Shown here: positions 34,466 to 44,518 of the stretch, in pieces
Numbering within the stretch: position 1 is the stretch's first letter
Layout of the letters: each line of letters begins with the position of its first letter
NCBI GenBank assembly: GCA_017447875.1
Contig: JAFSMP010000015.1
Coordinates: forward strand, 26,947 to 90,946
Direction of reading: 5' to 3'
From: Paludibacteraceae bacterium
GTDB taxonomy: Bacteria; Bacteroidota; Bacteroidia; Bacteroidales; Paludibacteraceae
DNA: 64,000 bases
Position numbers and translations under genes: made by a program
Notes under the pieces: model-generated
What the model was told of the DNA's origin: nothing
What the model saw: the letters and a program-made list of their open reading frames with translations, nothing else
The model's database searches: none

Positions 34466-34569
34466 CAAAGGTACTGCTTTATGCGCGTATAAGCATAGAA
34501 AAATGTACATTTTAGCCTAAAATATGTACAAAAGTATATTGTAGCATTCAAAAAAAAGCAGTATCTTTG
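34466..34569. promoter_or_regulatory. Divergent promoters sharing one putative HTCS operator
   Basis: Minus -7 box TACCTTTG (34473-34466) and plus -7 box TATCTTTG (34562-34569) flank two TGTACA half-sites (34504-34509 and 34525-34530), 15 nt apart. The nearer half-site is 30 nt from the minus box and 31 nt from the plus box, so one site can serve both the esterase operon and the SusC operon. The sequence between is also a near palindrome (TTTTAG-CC-TAAAA). Confidence 0.75.
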
Positions 34570-34594
34570 CACCGTCAAATGAAAATTAACGACC

Positions 34595-37500
34595 ATGAAA
34601 AGAGTTTTTCTTATATTGATTTCGTTTTTAGCGGCTCTTTGGAGTCTGCCGGCAATGTCTGCCGACCGTGTTGTCAGCGGTCGTGTGTTGGATGATACAG
34701 GAGAAGGCGCGATTGCCGCATCCGTGCAGATACCCGGAACATCGGTCGGAACAGTGACGGACTTGGACGGCGGTTTCGAACTCACTGTGCCGGATAAGAC
34801 ACAGCAGTTACAGATCAGTTATGTCGGCTACCAAACCGAAATGGTCACGCTGGACAAGCGGAGGGAGTATATCGTTCACCTCAAGCCGGATGTGATCGCG
34901 CTGGACGAGACCGTGGTAGTGGGTTACGGAACTGCCAAGAAATCCAGTATATCGGGTTCGCTGTCTCGCGTTAAGGCCGATGATTTGGAGGATCGGGTCA
35001 GCGCAGCCAATGACATTACCCAAGTGCTGCAAGGTGCGCTTGCCGGTGTGCAAGTAGTCGGCGCTGACGGAGCTCCGGGTAGCACGATGCAGATTGTCGT
35101 CCGCGGTACAGCCAGTATCAACGCCGACGCTACGCCGTTATATGTCGTGGATGGTGTACCCGTCGAGGATCTGAGCGGTTTGAACCCCAGCGATGTAGAG
35201 CGGATTGATGTGCTCAAGGACGCTTCCAGCAGCGCTATCTACGGTTCGCGAGGTGCTAACGGCGTCGTACTGATCTCCACCAAGACCGCTACCAAAGGTG
35301 AGAAACTGAAGGTACAACTGACGACCAACTGGGGTTTGCAGCAAGTAGAACGGAAAGTGGATGTGATGAACGCGGAAGAATGGATTGCTTACCGCACGCG
35401 CTACAACGACGCGCAGTACATCGCCAAATATGGCGCTTTGGGCGCACAGGTGACGGATGATTACACCACGCGGCTCCAATATACCGGCAAACATAACAAC
35501 AAGATGATGAACGATCCTCGTTGGGCGAATGGCGGTAAGGGATTAGATGTCTATGACTTGGAGGGAAACGTCCTGCCGCAGTTCCAGCAGGATCTGATGT
35601 ATATCGACTGGCAGGAGGAGATGTTCCGCCTGGCGCCGATGCAGAACTACCAGCTCTCGGTGTCGGGTAATAGCGAGAACACGACTTATCGTATCTCCGC
35701 CGGTTATATGGGGCAAGAGGGTATTGTGATCAATACCGGTTACCGCAAGTTGACTGCGCGCGCGAACGTGGAGACGCGTTTCCTCAAACACCTCGTTTTC
35801 TCACTCAACGTAGCTCCGACTTATAGCCATTACCGTGGCAGTAACTCCACAAGCGGTTCTTCCGGTCAGACCAACGCCGCCTTGCAGCGAGTGCCGGTGG
35901 TGGAAGCCGAAGCGGGTGTCAACAGCGGCGCAGAGCCTTATGATCATTACGAATGGGCGACCACCAGTATCAGTCCTGTTGCCTATATGAACCAAGTGAA
36001 ATATGATAAAGAGGATTATGGTTCGAACAACAGCGCAGGCCTGACGTTTGATTTCTCACCGTGGGTGGAAGGTCTGACATTAGAAGGATTAGGCGCGTTC
36101 AATTTCGGTTTCACCGGTTACAACCGTTTTATTCCCAGTTCGGTCACCAAATACTGGACGAGCGGCGAAGGGTACTACTCTACTGCTACAACGAGCAAAA
36201 CTTACAAAATGTCATGGCTGGCGCAAGCGCTGGTTCGCTACAAACGTTCGTTTGACAACGGTCACGACGTACAAGCCCTTGCCGGTTTCTCAGCGGAAGA
36301 GAACCGCTCCGGCTACACCAATGCCTCCGCTACCCATTTCCCGGACAACAGTATCTGGAATTCCTTTAACATGCAGGACGAGACGCTATCCGCATTCTCG
36401 ACGGGTGTTGGTACCAAGACGCGGCTGCTCTCGGGCTTCGCGCGCGTACAATATAATTATAATAACCGCTATATGCTGACAGCTTCGATCCGTGCGGACG
36501 GTTCGAGCCGGTTAGGTAGGAACAACCGCTGGGGTTGGTTCCCGGCTGTCAGTGCAGCATGGAATATCGCCGAGGAGAAGTTCTGGCCCTCCCATAGGGT
36601 AGTCAACCAGATGAAAATCCGCGGATCATGGGGTATGAACGGTAACCAACGAATTGATGCCACTGCCGCCATGGCGATCTTGGGCAGCGCTAACTACTCG
36701 CAGGACGGTTCGCTGGTCAACGGTTTTGCTCCTACCTCCCTGGAAAATGCCCAGTTAGGTTGGGAAAAGACCAGCAGTTGGGATGTGGGTATAGACATGG
36801 CTTTCCTCAATAACCGTATTGTACTCGGTGTGGACTACTACGATAAACTGACTACGAGTCTGCTTTACCAAGTGTCTATTCCCGGTGCCTCGGGTATGAG
36901 CAAGATATGGGATAACGTAGGTAACATCCGCAACCGCGGTGTGGAAATCGAGTTAAACGCCACACCGGTAGATACCAAGCTATTCCGATGGACGACCTCG
37001 TTCAATGCCGCATACAACCATAACAAGATAGAGAGCTTGGGCGACGACAACACCACGCTCTACGGGTATTGGAACAACATGATTATCTACGGCAACGCCG
37101 TGGGACAAGCGCTGACATCCTACTATATGTACGATGCCGTAGGTGTCTATCAGACCTCGGAGGATCTTAAACGCTATGCCACAATGCAGGACAGCAAAGT
37201 GGGCGATGTGCGGTATCGCGACGTGAACGGCGACGGTGTGATCAACGATGACGACCGCACGTATCTGGGTCATGCGCATCCCGACTGGACTTTCGGCTGG
37301 CGCAACCAGTTCAAGATATGGAACTTCGACCTCTCTGTGCTTTTCACCGCCCAGACGGGAGGAATGATCTACTCGACCTTGGGCAACGTGATCGATAAAC
37401 CGGCTAACGTAAGTTATAACATGCTCAGTAAGTGGTCACACTGCTGGGTGAGCGAAGAAGATCCGGGCGACGGACATACTCCGTCTATCGACTCGCAGGC

Positions 37501-37759
37501 AACATATTTGGACAGCCGATGGCTCTATAGCACAGATTTCTTCAAGATCAAGAACATCACCTTGGGATATAAGTTCAAACTGCCCAAACAGTGTCCGCTG
37601 CGCGGTTGCCGTCTGACGTTAGCGGTAGAGAATGTCTATGTAGTGGATCGCTATACCGGCGGTTTCTCGGCAGAGGCTACACAAGGCGCAGTAGATGGCG
37701 GCAGTTATCCTCATCCGCGTACATTCACCTTAGGCGCACAATTCACCTTCTATAATTGA
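34595..37759 (+). CDS. SusC-family TonB-dependent outer-membrane transporter
   Basis: A 1054-residue SusC protein. A signal peptide is followed by a carboxypeptidase-like domain (about 27-105, GRVLDDTGEGAIAASVQIPG), the ALDETVVVGYGTAKKSS stretch, the plug domain with GTASINADATPLYVVDGVPV and ASSSAIYGSRGANGVVLIST, and a barrel ending GAQFTFYN. It would import rhamnogalacturonan oligosaccharides with the SusD partner whose ATG starts 6 bp after its stop. First gene of an operon of about 15 kb reaching RhaD at 49488. Confidence 0.95.
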   Translation: MKRVFLILISFLAALWSLPAMSADRVVSGRVLDDTGEGAIAASVQIPGTSVGTVTDLDGGFELTVPDKTQQLQISYVGYQTEMVTLDKRREYIVHLKPDVIALDETVVVGYGTAKKSSISGSLSRVKADDLEDRVSAANDITQVLQGALAGVQVVGADGAPGSTMQIVVRGTASINADATPLYVVDGVPVEDLSGLNPSDVERIDVLKDASSSAIYGSRGANGVVLISTKTATKGEKLKVQLTTNWGLQQVERKVDVMNAEEWIAYRTRYNDAQYIAKYGALGAQVTDDYTTRLQYTGKHNNKMMNDPRWANGGKGLDVYDLEGNVLPQFQQDLMYIDWQEEMFRLAPMQNYQLSVSGNSENTTYRISAGYMGQEGIVINTGYRKLTARANVETRFLKHLVFSLNVAPTYSHYRGSNSTSGSSGQTNAALQRVPVVEAEAGVNSGAEPYDHYEWATTSISPVAYMNQVKYDKEDYGSNNSAGLTFDFSPWVEGLTLEGLGAFNFGFTGYNRFIPSSVTKYWTSGEGYYSTATTSKTYKMSWLAQALVRYKRSFDNGHDVQALAGFSAEENRSGYTNASATHFPDNSIWNSFNMQDETLSAFSTGVGTKTRLLSGFARVQYNYNNRYMLTASIRADGSSRLGRNNRWGWFPAVSAAWNIAEEKFWPSHRVVNQMKIRGSWGMNGNQRIDATAAMAILGSANYSQDGSLVNGFAPTSLENAQLGWEKTSSWDVGIDMAFLNNRIVLGVDYYDKLTTSLLYQVSIPGASGMSKIWDNVGNIRNRGVEIELNATPVDTKLFRWTTSFNAAYNHNKIESLGDDNTTLYGYWNNMIIYGNAVGQALTSYYMYDAVGVYQTSEDLKRYATMQDSKVGDVRYRDVNGDGVINDDDRTYLGHAHPDWTFGWRNQFKIWNFDLSVLFTAQTGGMIYSTLGNVIDKPANVSYNMLSKWSHCWVSEEDPGDGHTPSIDSQATYLDSRWLYSTDFFKIKNITLGYKFKLPKQCPLRGCRLTLAVENVYVVDRYTGGFSAEATQGAVDGGSYPHPRTFTLGAQFTFYN

Positions 37760-37764
37760 CCGAT

Positions 37765-39351
37765 ATGAAAAAGCATCTATTTTTCTTAGCAATACTGAGT
37801 GTCTCCATTCTCTTCACCGGCTGCAAGGATTGGCTTAACGTGGCTCCCGAGGACACCCGTGTGACGGAGAACTTCTATCAAACGCCTTACCAAGCGCAAC
37901 AAGCGCTGTACGGTATATACAATGGTCTGTTGCCCTTGCCGGGTTACTATGCGCTCTTCGGCGACCTGCGTTCGGATGATGTCTATGCCACGCCGAATGA
38001 CGAGAAGGTGATCAATTATATCACAATCGCTTCGTATCACTCCTCGACGCTCACGTTGGCAAATGTGAATGCGTTCTGGCTCGATCTATACGAGATCAGC
38101 AACCGCGCCAACATCTTCTTGGAGAAGATAGACGCGGTAGAGTTCGGAGACTACAAAGGCGGAATGGATGCGAAGTCGGTATTCAAGGGAGAAGCGCATT
38201 TTCTGCGTGCGTACGCCTATTTGGATCTGGTTCGTTATTTCGGCAATGTGCCGGTGGTGAACCACTCCGTGACTGCCGAAGAAGCGTTGACCATCAAGCA
38301 ATCCACGCCGCAACAAGTGTACGACAGTCTGATCATCCCCGACCTCAAAGAAGCCATCCGCTTGCTGCGCGACACGGTCTGCGACTACCAGGGCAAAGCA
38401 ACCGCTTCGGGTCGCGCTACGCGTATGGCAGCTAAGGCTCTGTTAGCCCGCGCCTATCTGACGATGGAAGGTTTTCCTCTTCATAACAGCGAACATCATA
38501 CGGAGGCAATACAGTTGTGCAAAGACGTGATTGCGTCTGCAGAGGCAGCGGGAAGATGGGCGGACAATTCGATGGATAAAGACGGACAGATCTGGCCGCA
38601 TATATGGTTCAGCGAGAACGATAACAAGTACCATATTTTCGAGGTTCAGTTCGCTTGCGCGTCCGGCATGGGCAATACGGCTATCGCCAACCAGCTGCCG
38701 CTGAGCAAGGATGTCGCGCTGACCAATGTAACACTGGCTACCACGAACGCCTTTGCCGCGTACGGGCTGATGACAGACCTGCAGAGCGAGGGCGCAGATG
38801 TGCGTCTGGACGCCACGGTCAATAACGACGCGCTCTACACGCCTCTTGGCGCGCAGGCGCACGGACGCTACATCACCAAGTTCTTCGAGCACAAACTCAA
38901 ACGTGCGCGCTACGGCTATAGCGACATAGACGGGCAGATTGTTGATCGCACGTATTTTCCGCTTAACTACCCGCTCATCCGTCTGGAAGATGTGATGCTG
39001 ATGCTTTGCGAATTAGAAGGCGAGACGGGTGAGACGCGTGCGCTCATCAACAAGATCCGCCATCGCGCAGGACTGAGCGATATTGAGAACATGGGAGGGT
39101 ATGTATGGAACGACCTGGTACACAAAGAGCGCCGCTGTGAACTGGCGGGAGAGGGAATACGTTTCCACGATATTGTCCGTTGGGGCGAGTGGCAGCAGCG
39201 CGTAGTGGACAAGTTTACGTATCACGGACAATCGAACCCTTCGTTCCTCAACTATATTCCTTCCGTGCTGCCGGGCAAATATTATCTGCCTATTCCCGAC
39301 ACCCAGATGAAAGTGAAGGCAGGATTGTATCAGCAGAACAGGGACTGGTAA
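37765..39351 (+). CDS. SusD-family glycan-binding lipoprotein
   Basis: A 528-residue surface lipoprotein. ATG 37765 gives lipobox LFTGC (Cys20) directly followed by KDWLNVAPEDTRV, the typical SusD start; a TTG at 37756 overlapping the SusC stop is less likely. Helical SusD/RagB features include FYQTPYQAQQALYGIYNG, a GEAHFLRAYAYLDLVRYFG motif, and the C-terminal NKIRHRAGL and ERRCELAGEGIRFHDIVRWG. It captures the oligosaccharide that SusC transports. Confidence 0.95.
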   Translation: MKKHLFFLAILSVSILFTGCKDWLNVAPEDTRVTENFYQTPYQAQQALYGIYNGLLPLPGYYALFGDLRSDDVYATPNDEKVINYITIASYHSSTLTLANVNAFWLDLYEISNRANIFLEKIDAVEFGDYKGGMDAKSVFKGEAHFLRAYAYLDLVRYFGNVPVVNHSVTAEEALTIKQSTPQQVYDSLIIPDLKEAIRLLRDTVCDYQGKATASGRATRMAAKALLARAYLTMEGFPLHNSEHHTEAIQLCKDVIASAEAAGRWADNSMDKDGQIWPHIWFSENDNKYHIFEVQFACASGMGNTAIANQLPLSKDVALTNVTLATTNAFAAYGLMTDLQSEGADVRLDATVNNDALYTPLGAQAHGRYITKFFEHKLKRARYGYSDIDGQIVDRTYFPLNYPLIRLEDVMLMLCELEGETGETRALINKIRHRAGLSDIENMGGYVWNDLVHKERRCELAGEGIRFHDIVRWGEWQQRVVDKFTYHGQSNPSFLNYIPSVLPGKYYLPIPDTQMKVKAGLYQQNRDW

Positions 39352-39388
39352 TTGAGAGTTGAAAGTTGAGAGTTGAAAGTTGATAGTT
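39351..39388 (+). repeat. Leader heptamer tract (GAAAGTT type)
   Basis: GAGAGTT, GAAAGTT, GAGAGTT, GAAAGTT, GATAGTT: five period-7 units abutting the ATG of the GH2 gene at 39389. Confidence 0.8.
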
Positions 39389-42300
39389 ATGAAAAAGATA
39401 TTCTTTGTATTGTGCATTTTGCATTGTGTAGTCAGCGGTATTCAGGCTGAGCGTTATAATTTCAATGCCGATTGGCGTTTCGCGCTGGGCAAGGAGATGA
39501 AAGGTTCGTCCTCCAAGACCGACGACTCGTCCTGGGAGGTTGTTACGCTGCCGCACGCATTTAACGCCACAGAAGCTTTCTCTCGCAACTGCGCGGAGTT
39601 GAGCGACACCGTCATGTGGTACCGCAAACACTTCGTGCTGCCGGCTTCTGCGCGTGGTAAGAAGATTTTGGTAGAGTTTGAGGGAGTCCGTTTCGGTGCA
39701 CGTGTGTTTCTCAACGGAAAGGAGTTAGGATGGCACGAGAACGGCGTTATGGCTTTCGGCATGGACCTGACACCCTATATCAAGTATAACAGCGAGAACG
39801 TCCTGTCGCTGCGAGTGGACAACGACTGGAAATACAAGGAGCATCTGAAGTTTCCGCGTGCCAAGGACGGCAAGGAAGTGCGTTCCGGCTACCAGTGGAA
39901 CGACAAGAATTTCTACTGCAACTACGGCGGTATCAATAAGAATGTGTGGCTGCACATACTGAATCCTGTGTATCAGACTCTGCCGCTGTACAGCAACCTC
40001 GGGACAACCGGAGTCTATGTCTATGCGTCAGATATGGATGTTCCTTCCGCAACGGCTACTATCCATGCGGAGGCGCAAGTGATCAACTCCTCTGCCACCG
40101 CGCAGAATATATCGTACCGCGTGCGGCTGCTGGACAATGACGACAAAGAAGTCACCTCTTTTGATGGCGAGAGCCGCAACATAGCTGCCGGCGACACGGT
40201 TATTCTGGCTGCGGAGAAACGCTTGTCGGGTCTGCATTTCTGGTCATGGGGCTACGGCTATCTCTATACGGTCGTGAGCGAACTGGTCAGCAACGGCAAG
40301 GTGATTGACTCGCAGCGTATAGAGACAGGTTTCCGTAAAACCGCTTTCCACGACGGTATTGTCTATCTCAACGACCGCGCTATCCAGATGAAAGGTTTCG
40401 CCCAACGTAGCACGAATGAGTGGCCGGCGGTCGGTATCTCTCTTCCGGCATGGATGTCGGATTACAGCAATCGGCTTATCTTAGGCTGCAACGGCAATTT
40501 CGTACGCTGGATGCACGTCACTCCGAGCAAGCAGGACATCCGTTCGTTCGACCGCTTGGGTCTGATGATGGCGATGCCTGCCGGCGATGCGGAGAAAGAT
40601 GTGGATGACCGCCGGTGGGAGCACCGTGTGATGCTGATGCGCGATGCCATCATCTACAATCGCAACAACCCTTCGATCATCTTCTACGAAGGCGGTAATA
40701 ACCAGATTAGCGAGGAACACATGGCGGAACTGAAAGCCGTGCGTGACCTGTATGACCCTCACGGCGGACGAGCCATCGGCAGCCGCAATATGTTAGACAG
40801 CAAGGTAGCCGAATACGGCGGCGAAATGCTCTATATCAACCGCTCTGCTACCAAGCCGATGTTCATGATGGAATATAACCGTGACGAGGGTATCCGCCGG
40901 TATTGGGACGAGTGGTCCTATCCGTATCACAAGGAAGGAGAAGGTCCGCTTTACCGCGGTGCGCACACTGCTGCCTATAACCATAACCAGGACGGCCTGG
41001 CGATAGAGAATATAGTGCGTTGGAACGAGTATTTCTTAGCTCGTCCAGGCACCGGCAACCGCGTCAATTCAGGCGGTGCGAAAATCATCTTCTCGGATAG
41101 CAACACTCACGCACGCGGCGAGAAATCGTACCGCACATCGGGGGATGTAGACGCCATGCGTATTGCCAAAGACTCGTGGTTCTGTCATCGGGTGATGTGG
41201 AATGGATGGGTGGATATAGAGACTGATGATACGTATATTATCGGACATTGGAACTACGAAGCAGGCGATGCAGAGGGGCATCCTGTCGTCAAACCGGTCT
41301 ATGTGTGCTCCACCGGTGACGATGTGGAACTGTTCCTCAACGGCAAGTCGCTCGGTCATGGTGAACGCAGTCACACCTTCCTCTTCACGTTCCCCTCAGT
41401 GGCATGGAAAGCCGGCACTCTCCGCGCCGTTTCCTATCGTGAAGGCAAAGAGATTTCTTCCTACCAAATAGAGACAGCAGGCAAACCGGTAGCGCTGCGT
41501 ATGCATTGGATCGAAGCCCCGGAGTTGCGTGCCGATGGCGCCGACATACGTATTGCGGAGATTGAAGCGGTGGACAAGCAAGGCCGTCGCTGCCCCTTGG
41601 CGCACGACATGCTGCGTTTCACCCTCCATGGTGAAGCCACATGGCTTGGCGGCGTGAGCGGTATTGTGAGTGAGGAGGAAAAAGCTCTGAACGCAGCAGC
41701 CCAGCCGGAAGGGGAAGAAGGCATCATCGCCGAGGGAGGGCACTCGCACAGCACTAACGGAATTCTATCCGACACGCTGATGCTGGAAGCCGGTGTCATC
41801 CGTGTCATGGTTCGTGCTACCACCAAACCCGGTAAGATCACTCTCACGGCTACCACACGAGCCTACAAACCTGTTTCGATTTCCATTGAGTCGAAGGCTT
41901 GCCCCGTGCAAAACGGATTTTACACAGACGGTAAAGGCATGCCTGTCGAAGCTGATTTGGCTGCCGTGCTGCCTCACTATCTGGAGCACGGTGCTACACC
42001 TGCTACGCCTTCCTATACAGACCATTACACCACCGTGCCGGTACGTGACATCATCGTGGCAGTCAACGACAGCCTCAAATGGCGAATGGTGGACGACAAT
42101 GAGTATAACGGCAAGTCTGAACCCTCCAAATGGCGTTCGGATGGACATTTGGAGACGGCTTGGGTCAAGGTTGTGCTTGATCATCCCGCGGCGATCCGCC
42201 AGCTCGTACTGCGGCTGGATAACTTCCGCTCCACCTCCTATCCTGTTCAGGTTCATGCGAACGGCGAACTGGTTTGGGAAGGCTATACCGACAAGAACTT

Positions 42301-42487
42301 AGGTTACTGCTATCTCAACTTCACGAAGATCGTAGTGACCGACCGGTATGAGATCCGCATGGTGGGTCCGGCAACCGTCAAAGAGGCTTTCGGCTCGATG
42401 ACCGAACTCGCAGCCAAGACGAATGTCTCCACCAAAGCCGGCAAATCCAACACGCTCTCTATTATTGAGATGATGTGGAACGAGTAA
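39389..42487 (+). CDS. GH2-family glycoside hydrolase with atypical acid/base site
   Basis: A 1032-residue secreted or periplasmic protein (signal MKKIFFVLCILHCVVSGIQA). It has the GH2 layout: jelly-roll (WYRKHFVLPA, GVRFGARVFLNGKELGWHENG), immunoglobulin-like domain, TIM barrel from about 330, then further beta domains and a discoidin-like module near the end (DNFRSTSYPVQVHANGELVW). The nucleophile is probably Glu495 in MMEYN. Where GH2 enzymes usually have NE, this one reads FYEGGNN, so the standard acid/base position is Asn438, with Glu434 four residues earlier. It could be a beta-galactosidase acting on side chains of rhamnogalacturonan I, another GH2 activity, or an altered enzyme. Confidence 0.85.
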   Translation: MKKIFFVLCILHCVVSGIQAERYNFNADWRFALGKEMKGSSSKTDDSSWEVVTLPHAFNATEAFSRNCAELSDTVMWYRKHFVLPASARGKKILVEFEGVRFGARVFLNGKELGWHENGVMAFGMDLTPYIKYNSENVLSLRVDNDWKYKEHLKFPRAKDGKEVRSGYQWNDKNFYCNYGGINKNVWLHILNPVYQTLPLYSNLGTTGVYVYASDMDVPSATATIHAEAQVINSSATAQNISYRVRLLDNDDKEVTSFDGESRNIAAGDTVILAAEKRLSGLHFWSWGYGYLYTVVSELVSNGKVIDSQRIETGFRKTAFHDGIVYLNDRAIQMKGFAQRSTNEWPAVGISLPAWMSDYSNRLILGCNGNFVRWMHVTPSKQDIRSFDRLGLMMAMPAGDAEKDVDDRRWEHRVMLMRDAIIYNRNNPSIIFYEGGNNQISEEHMAELKAVRDLYDPHGGRAIGSRNMLDSKVAEYGGEMLYINRSATKPMFMMEYNRDEGIRRYWDEWSYPYHKEGEGPLYRGAHTAAYNHNQDGLAIENIVRWNEYFLARPGTGNRVNSGGAKIIFSDSNTHARGEKSYRTSGDVDAMRIAKDSWFCHRVMWNGWVDIETDDTYIIGHWNYEAGDAEGHPVVKPVYVCSTGDDVELFLNGKSLGHGERSHTFLFTFPSVAWKAGTLRAVSYREGKEISSYQIETAGKPVALRMHWIEAPELRADGADIRIAEIEAVDKQGRRCPLAHDMLRFTLHGEATWLGGVSGIVSEEEKALNAAAQPEGEEGIIAEGGHSHSTNGILSDTLMLEAGVIRVMVRATTKPGKITLTATTRAYKPVSISIESKACPVQNGFYTDGKGMPVEADLAAVLPHYLEHGATPATPSYTDHYTTVPVRDIIVAVNDSLKWRMVDDNEYNGKSEPSKWRSDGHLETAWVKVVLDHPAAIRQLVLRLDNFRSTSYPVQVHANGELVWEGYTDKNLGYCYLNFTKIVVTDRYEIRMVGPATVKEAFGSMTELAAKTNVSTKAGKSNTLSIIEMMWNE

Positions 42488-42530
42488 TTGGTAATTTGAT
42501 ATTTGACATTTATAATTGAAATTTTATAAT
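42486..42530 (+). repeat. Leader short-repeat tract (ATTTGAT / ATTTGAC type)
   Basis: Degenerate TAATTTG, ATATTTG, ACATTTA, TAATTGA, AATTTTA units fill the gap before the ATG at 42533. Confidence 0.6.
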
Positions 42531-42532
42531 TT

Positions 42533-43342
42533 ATGAAAAATCTTTTTGACATCAAAGGTAAGGTAGTTGTCCTTACCGGTGGTTGCGGCGTACTGGGTCA
42601 GTGCATCGCCCGTTATCTCGCCGAACAAGGCGCTCACATGGTCATCCTCGATATGAACGAGGAGGCGGGTAAGAAATTCGAGGCTGAGCTCTCCGCTATT
42701 ACTCCGGCTTTGTTCCTGAAGACGAACGTATTGGAGGCTGAGGTATTAGAGCAGAACAAGAAGGATATCTTAGCCCGTTTCGGTACGATCGACGTACTGC
42801 TCAATGCCGCAGGTGGCAACATGGCGGCTGCCAATATCGCGCCGGATCAGACGTATCTGGACGCTTCGGACGATGCTATCCGCAAGGTGGTAGAACTCAA
42901 CCTTTTCGGTACTATCCTGCCCACCAAAGTCTTCGGCTCTGTACTGTGCGAGAAGAAAGAAGGTGCTATCGTCAATTTCTGCTCAGAGTCTGCGCTGCGT
43001 CCGTTGACCCGCGTGTTCGGCTATGGTTGCGCCAAGTCCGCTATCGCCAGCTACACCAAGTATATGGCTACCGAGATGGCGCAGAAATTCAGTCCGAAGA
43101 TCCGCGTCAATGCCATCGTTCCTGGCTTCCTGATTACCAACCAGAACCGCGCGCTGCTCACCAACCCGGACGGCAGTCTCACCGCTCGTGGCGAGGATGT
43201 GATCCGTCATACGCCAGCAGGTCGTTTCGCCGAGCCGGAAGAGCTCTGCGGTACGATCCATTATTTGATTTCCGAGGCATCGAGTTTCGTTACCGGTGCC
43301 CTGAGCGTGGTTGATGGAGGATTTGACATTTTCAGTATCTAA
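42533..43342 (+). CDS. SDR-family oxidoreductase, probable fructuronate/mannonate reductase
   Basis: A 269-residue cytoplasmic short-chain dehydrogenase. It has the nucleotide-binding TGGCGVLGQ, an NAAGG segment, catalytic Ser in FCSES and the YxxxK pair in YGCAKSA. The C-terminal VTGALSVVDGGFDIFSI is typical. The next gene, 4 bp downstream, is mannonate dehydratase, so interconversion of D-fructuronate and D-mannonate is the most economical role, done by an SDR in place of the long-chain UxuB. Its activity could also be on 2-keto-3-deoxy sugars (KduD-like). Part of the long SusC operon. Confidence 0.8.
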   Translation: MKNLFDIKGKVVVLTGGCGVLGQCIARYLAEQGAHMVILDMNEEAGKKFEAELSAITPALFLKTNVLEAEVLEQNKKDILARFGTIDVLLNAAGGNMAAANIAPDQTYLDASDDAIRKVVELNLFGTILPTKVFGSVLCEKKEGAIVNFCSESALRPLTRVFGYGCAKSAIASYTKYMATEMAQKFSPKIRVNAIVPGFLITNQNRALLTNPDGSLTARGEDVIRHTPAGRFAEPEELCGTIHYLISEASSFVTGALSVVDGGFDIFSI

Positions 43343-43345
43343 GTT

Positions 43346-44518
43346 ATGTATCTCTGTAAACAAACAATGCGCTGGTATGGTCCCAAGGATCCTGTCAGCT
43401 TGGCGGATATCCGCATGGCGGGTGCTTCCGGTGTTATAACGGCGCTTCACCACATCCCTAACGGCGAAGTATGGAGCGTGGAGGAGATCATGAAACGCAA
43501 GCACGAAGTGGAAGCAGCCGGTCTGGAATGGACAGGCGTGGAGTCTGTGCCTGTGCATGAGCATATCAAGACCCAAGAGGGTGAGTATCTGACTTATATC
43601 GCCAACTACAAACAGACCCTGCGCAACCTCGGGGCGTGCGGAATCAAGATGGTGACATACAACTTCATGCCCGTTTTGGACTGGACGCGTACCAATCTTG
43701 ACTACGTGTTCCCCGATGGCAGTCATGGTCTGATGTTCGAAAAAGCGGCATATATCGCTTTCGACCTCTTTATTCTCTGCCGCGAGGGTGCAGAAAAGGA
43801 CTACACGGAGGAAGAGGTTGCACGTGCCAAGGCGCGTTTTGCGCAGATGACGGACGAGGACAAACAGCGTCTGACCCGCGTCATGATCATGGGTCTGCCG
43901 GGCGCAGAAGAGTCGTTCACCTTGGAGCAGTTCAAGGAGCAACTCGCGCGCTACAAAGGAATCACGCGCGAGAGACTGCAGCAGAACCTCATCTATTTCC
44001 TCTCCGAGATCTGTCCGGTGGCGGACGAAGCTGGAGTGGATATGGTGATTCATCCAGATGATCCGCCTATGCCGATTATGGGTCTTCCCCGCGTACTTTC
44101 TTCGGCGGAGGATTTTCAGGCACTCATTGACGCCGTGCCCTGCAAGAGCAACGGTCTATGTCTCTGTACCGGCTCTTTCGGTGGTGCAGGCAAGCATGAC
44201 TTAGTAGCGATGATGCGCCGTTTCGGAGACCGCATCAACTTCGTCCATCTGCGTGCCGTAGAGCAGACTGCCGAGGGCGATTTCTATGAGAAATGGACCT
44301 TTGAGGGTGATTTGGATACATACGAGTTCCTCCGCGCCATGCTGGAGGTAGAGCAACAACGCGGATGTAGCATTGCACTCCGTCCGGATCATGGACACCA
44401 AATCTGCGATGACCTCAACGGAAAGAAGACCAACCCGGGCTATACTCTCTTAGGAAGAATGCGCGAATTAGCCGAGATCCGGGGCATGGAGCTTGCCATC
44501 GCCCGTCAAATGGAATGA
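43346..44518 (+). CDS. uxuA: Mannonate dehydratase
   Basis: A 390-residue cytoplasmic enzyme of the xylose-isomerase-like TIM-barrel type. The start [29 protein letters not shown] and the metal-binding [21 protein letters not shown] and LRPDHGH segments match UxuA. It dehydrates D-mannonate to 2-keto-3-deoxygluconate in hexuronate breakdown. Overlaps the rhamnulokinase start by ATGA (44515-44518). Its presence means glucuronate or an epimerised uronate from the imported glycan can be used. Confidence 0.93.
   Translation: MYLCKQTMRWYGPKDPVSLADIRMAGASGVITALHHIPNGEVWSVEEIMKRKHEVEAAGLEWTGVESVPVHEHIKTQEGEYLTYIANYKQTLRNLGACGIKMVTYNFMPVLDWTRTNLDYVFPDGSHGLMFEKAAYIAFDLFILCREGAEKDYTEEEVARAKARFAQMTDEDKQRLTRVMIMGLPGAEESFTLEQFKEQLARYKGITRERLQQNLIYFLSEICPVADEAGVDMVIHPDDPPMPIMGLPRVLSSAEDFQALIDAVPCKSNGLCLCTGSFGGAGKHDLVAMMRRFGDRINFVHLRAVEQTAEGDFYEKWTFEGDLDTYEFLRAMLEVEQQRGCSIALRPDHGHQICDDLNGKKTNPGYTLLGRMRELAEIRGMELAIARQME

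Noticed and set aside
34447-34785. N-terminal extension of the double esterase
   Set aside because: The longer frame would cross the promoter and operator at 34466-34569 and part of the SusC gene; ATG 34446 gives a clean signal peptide.
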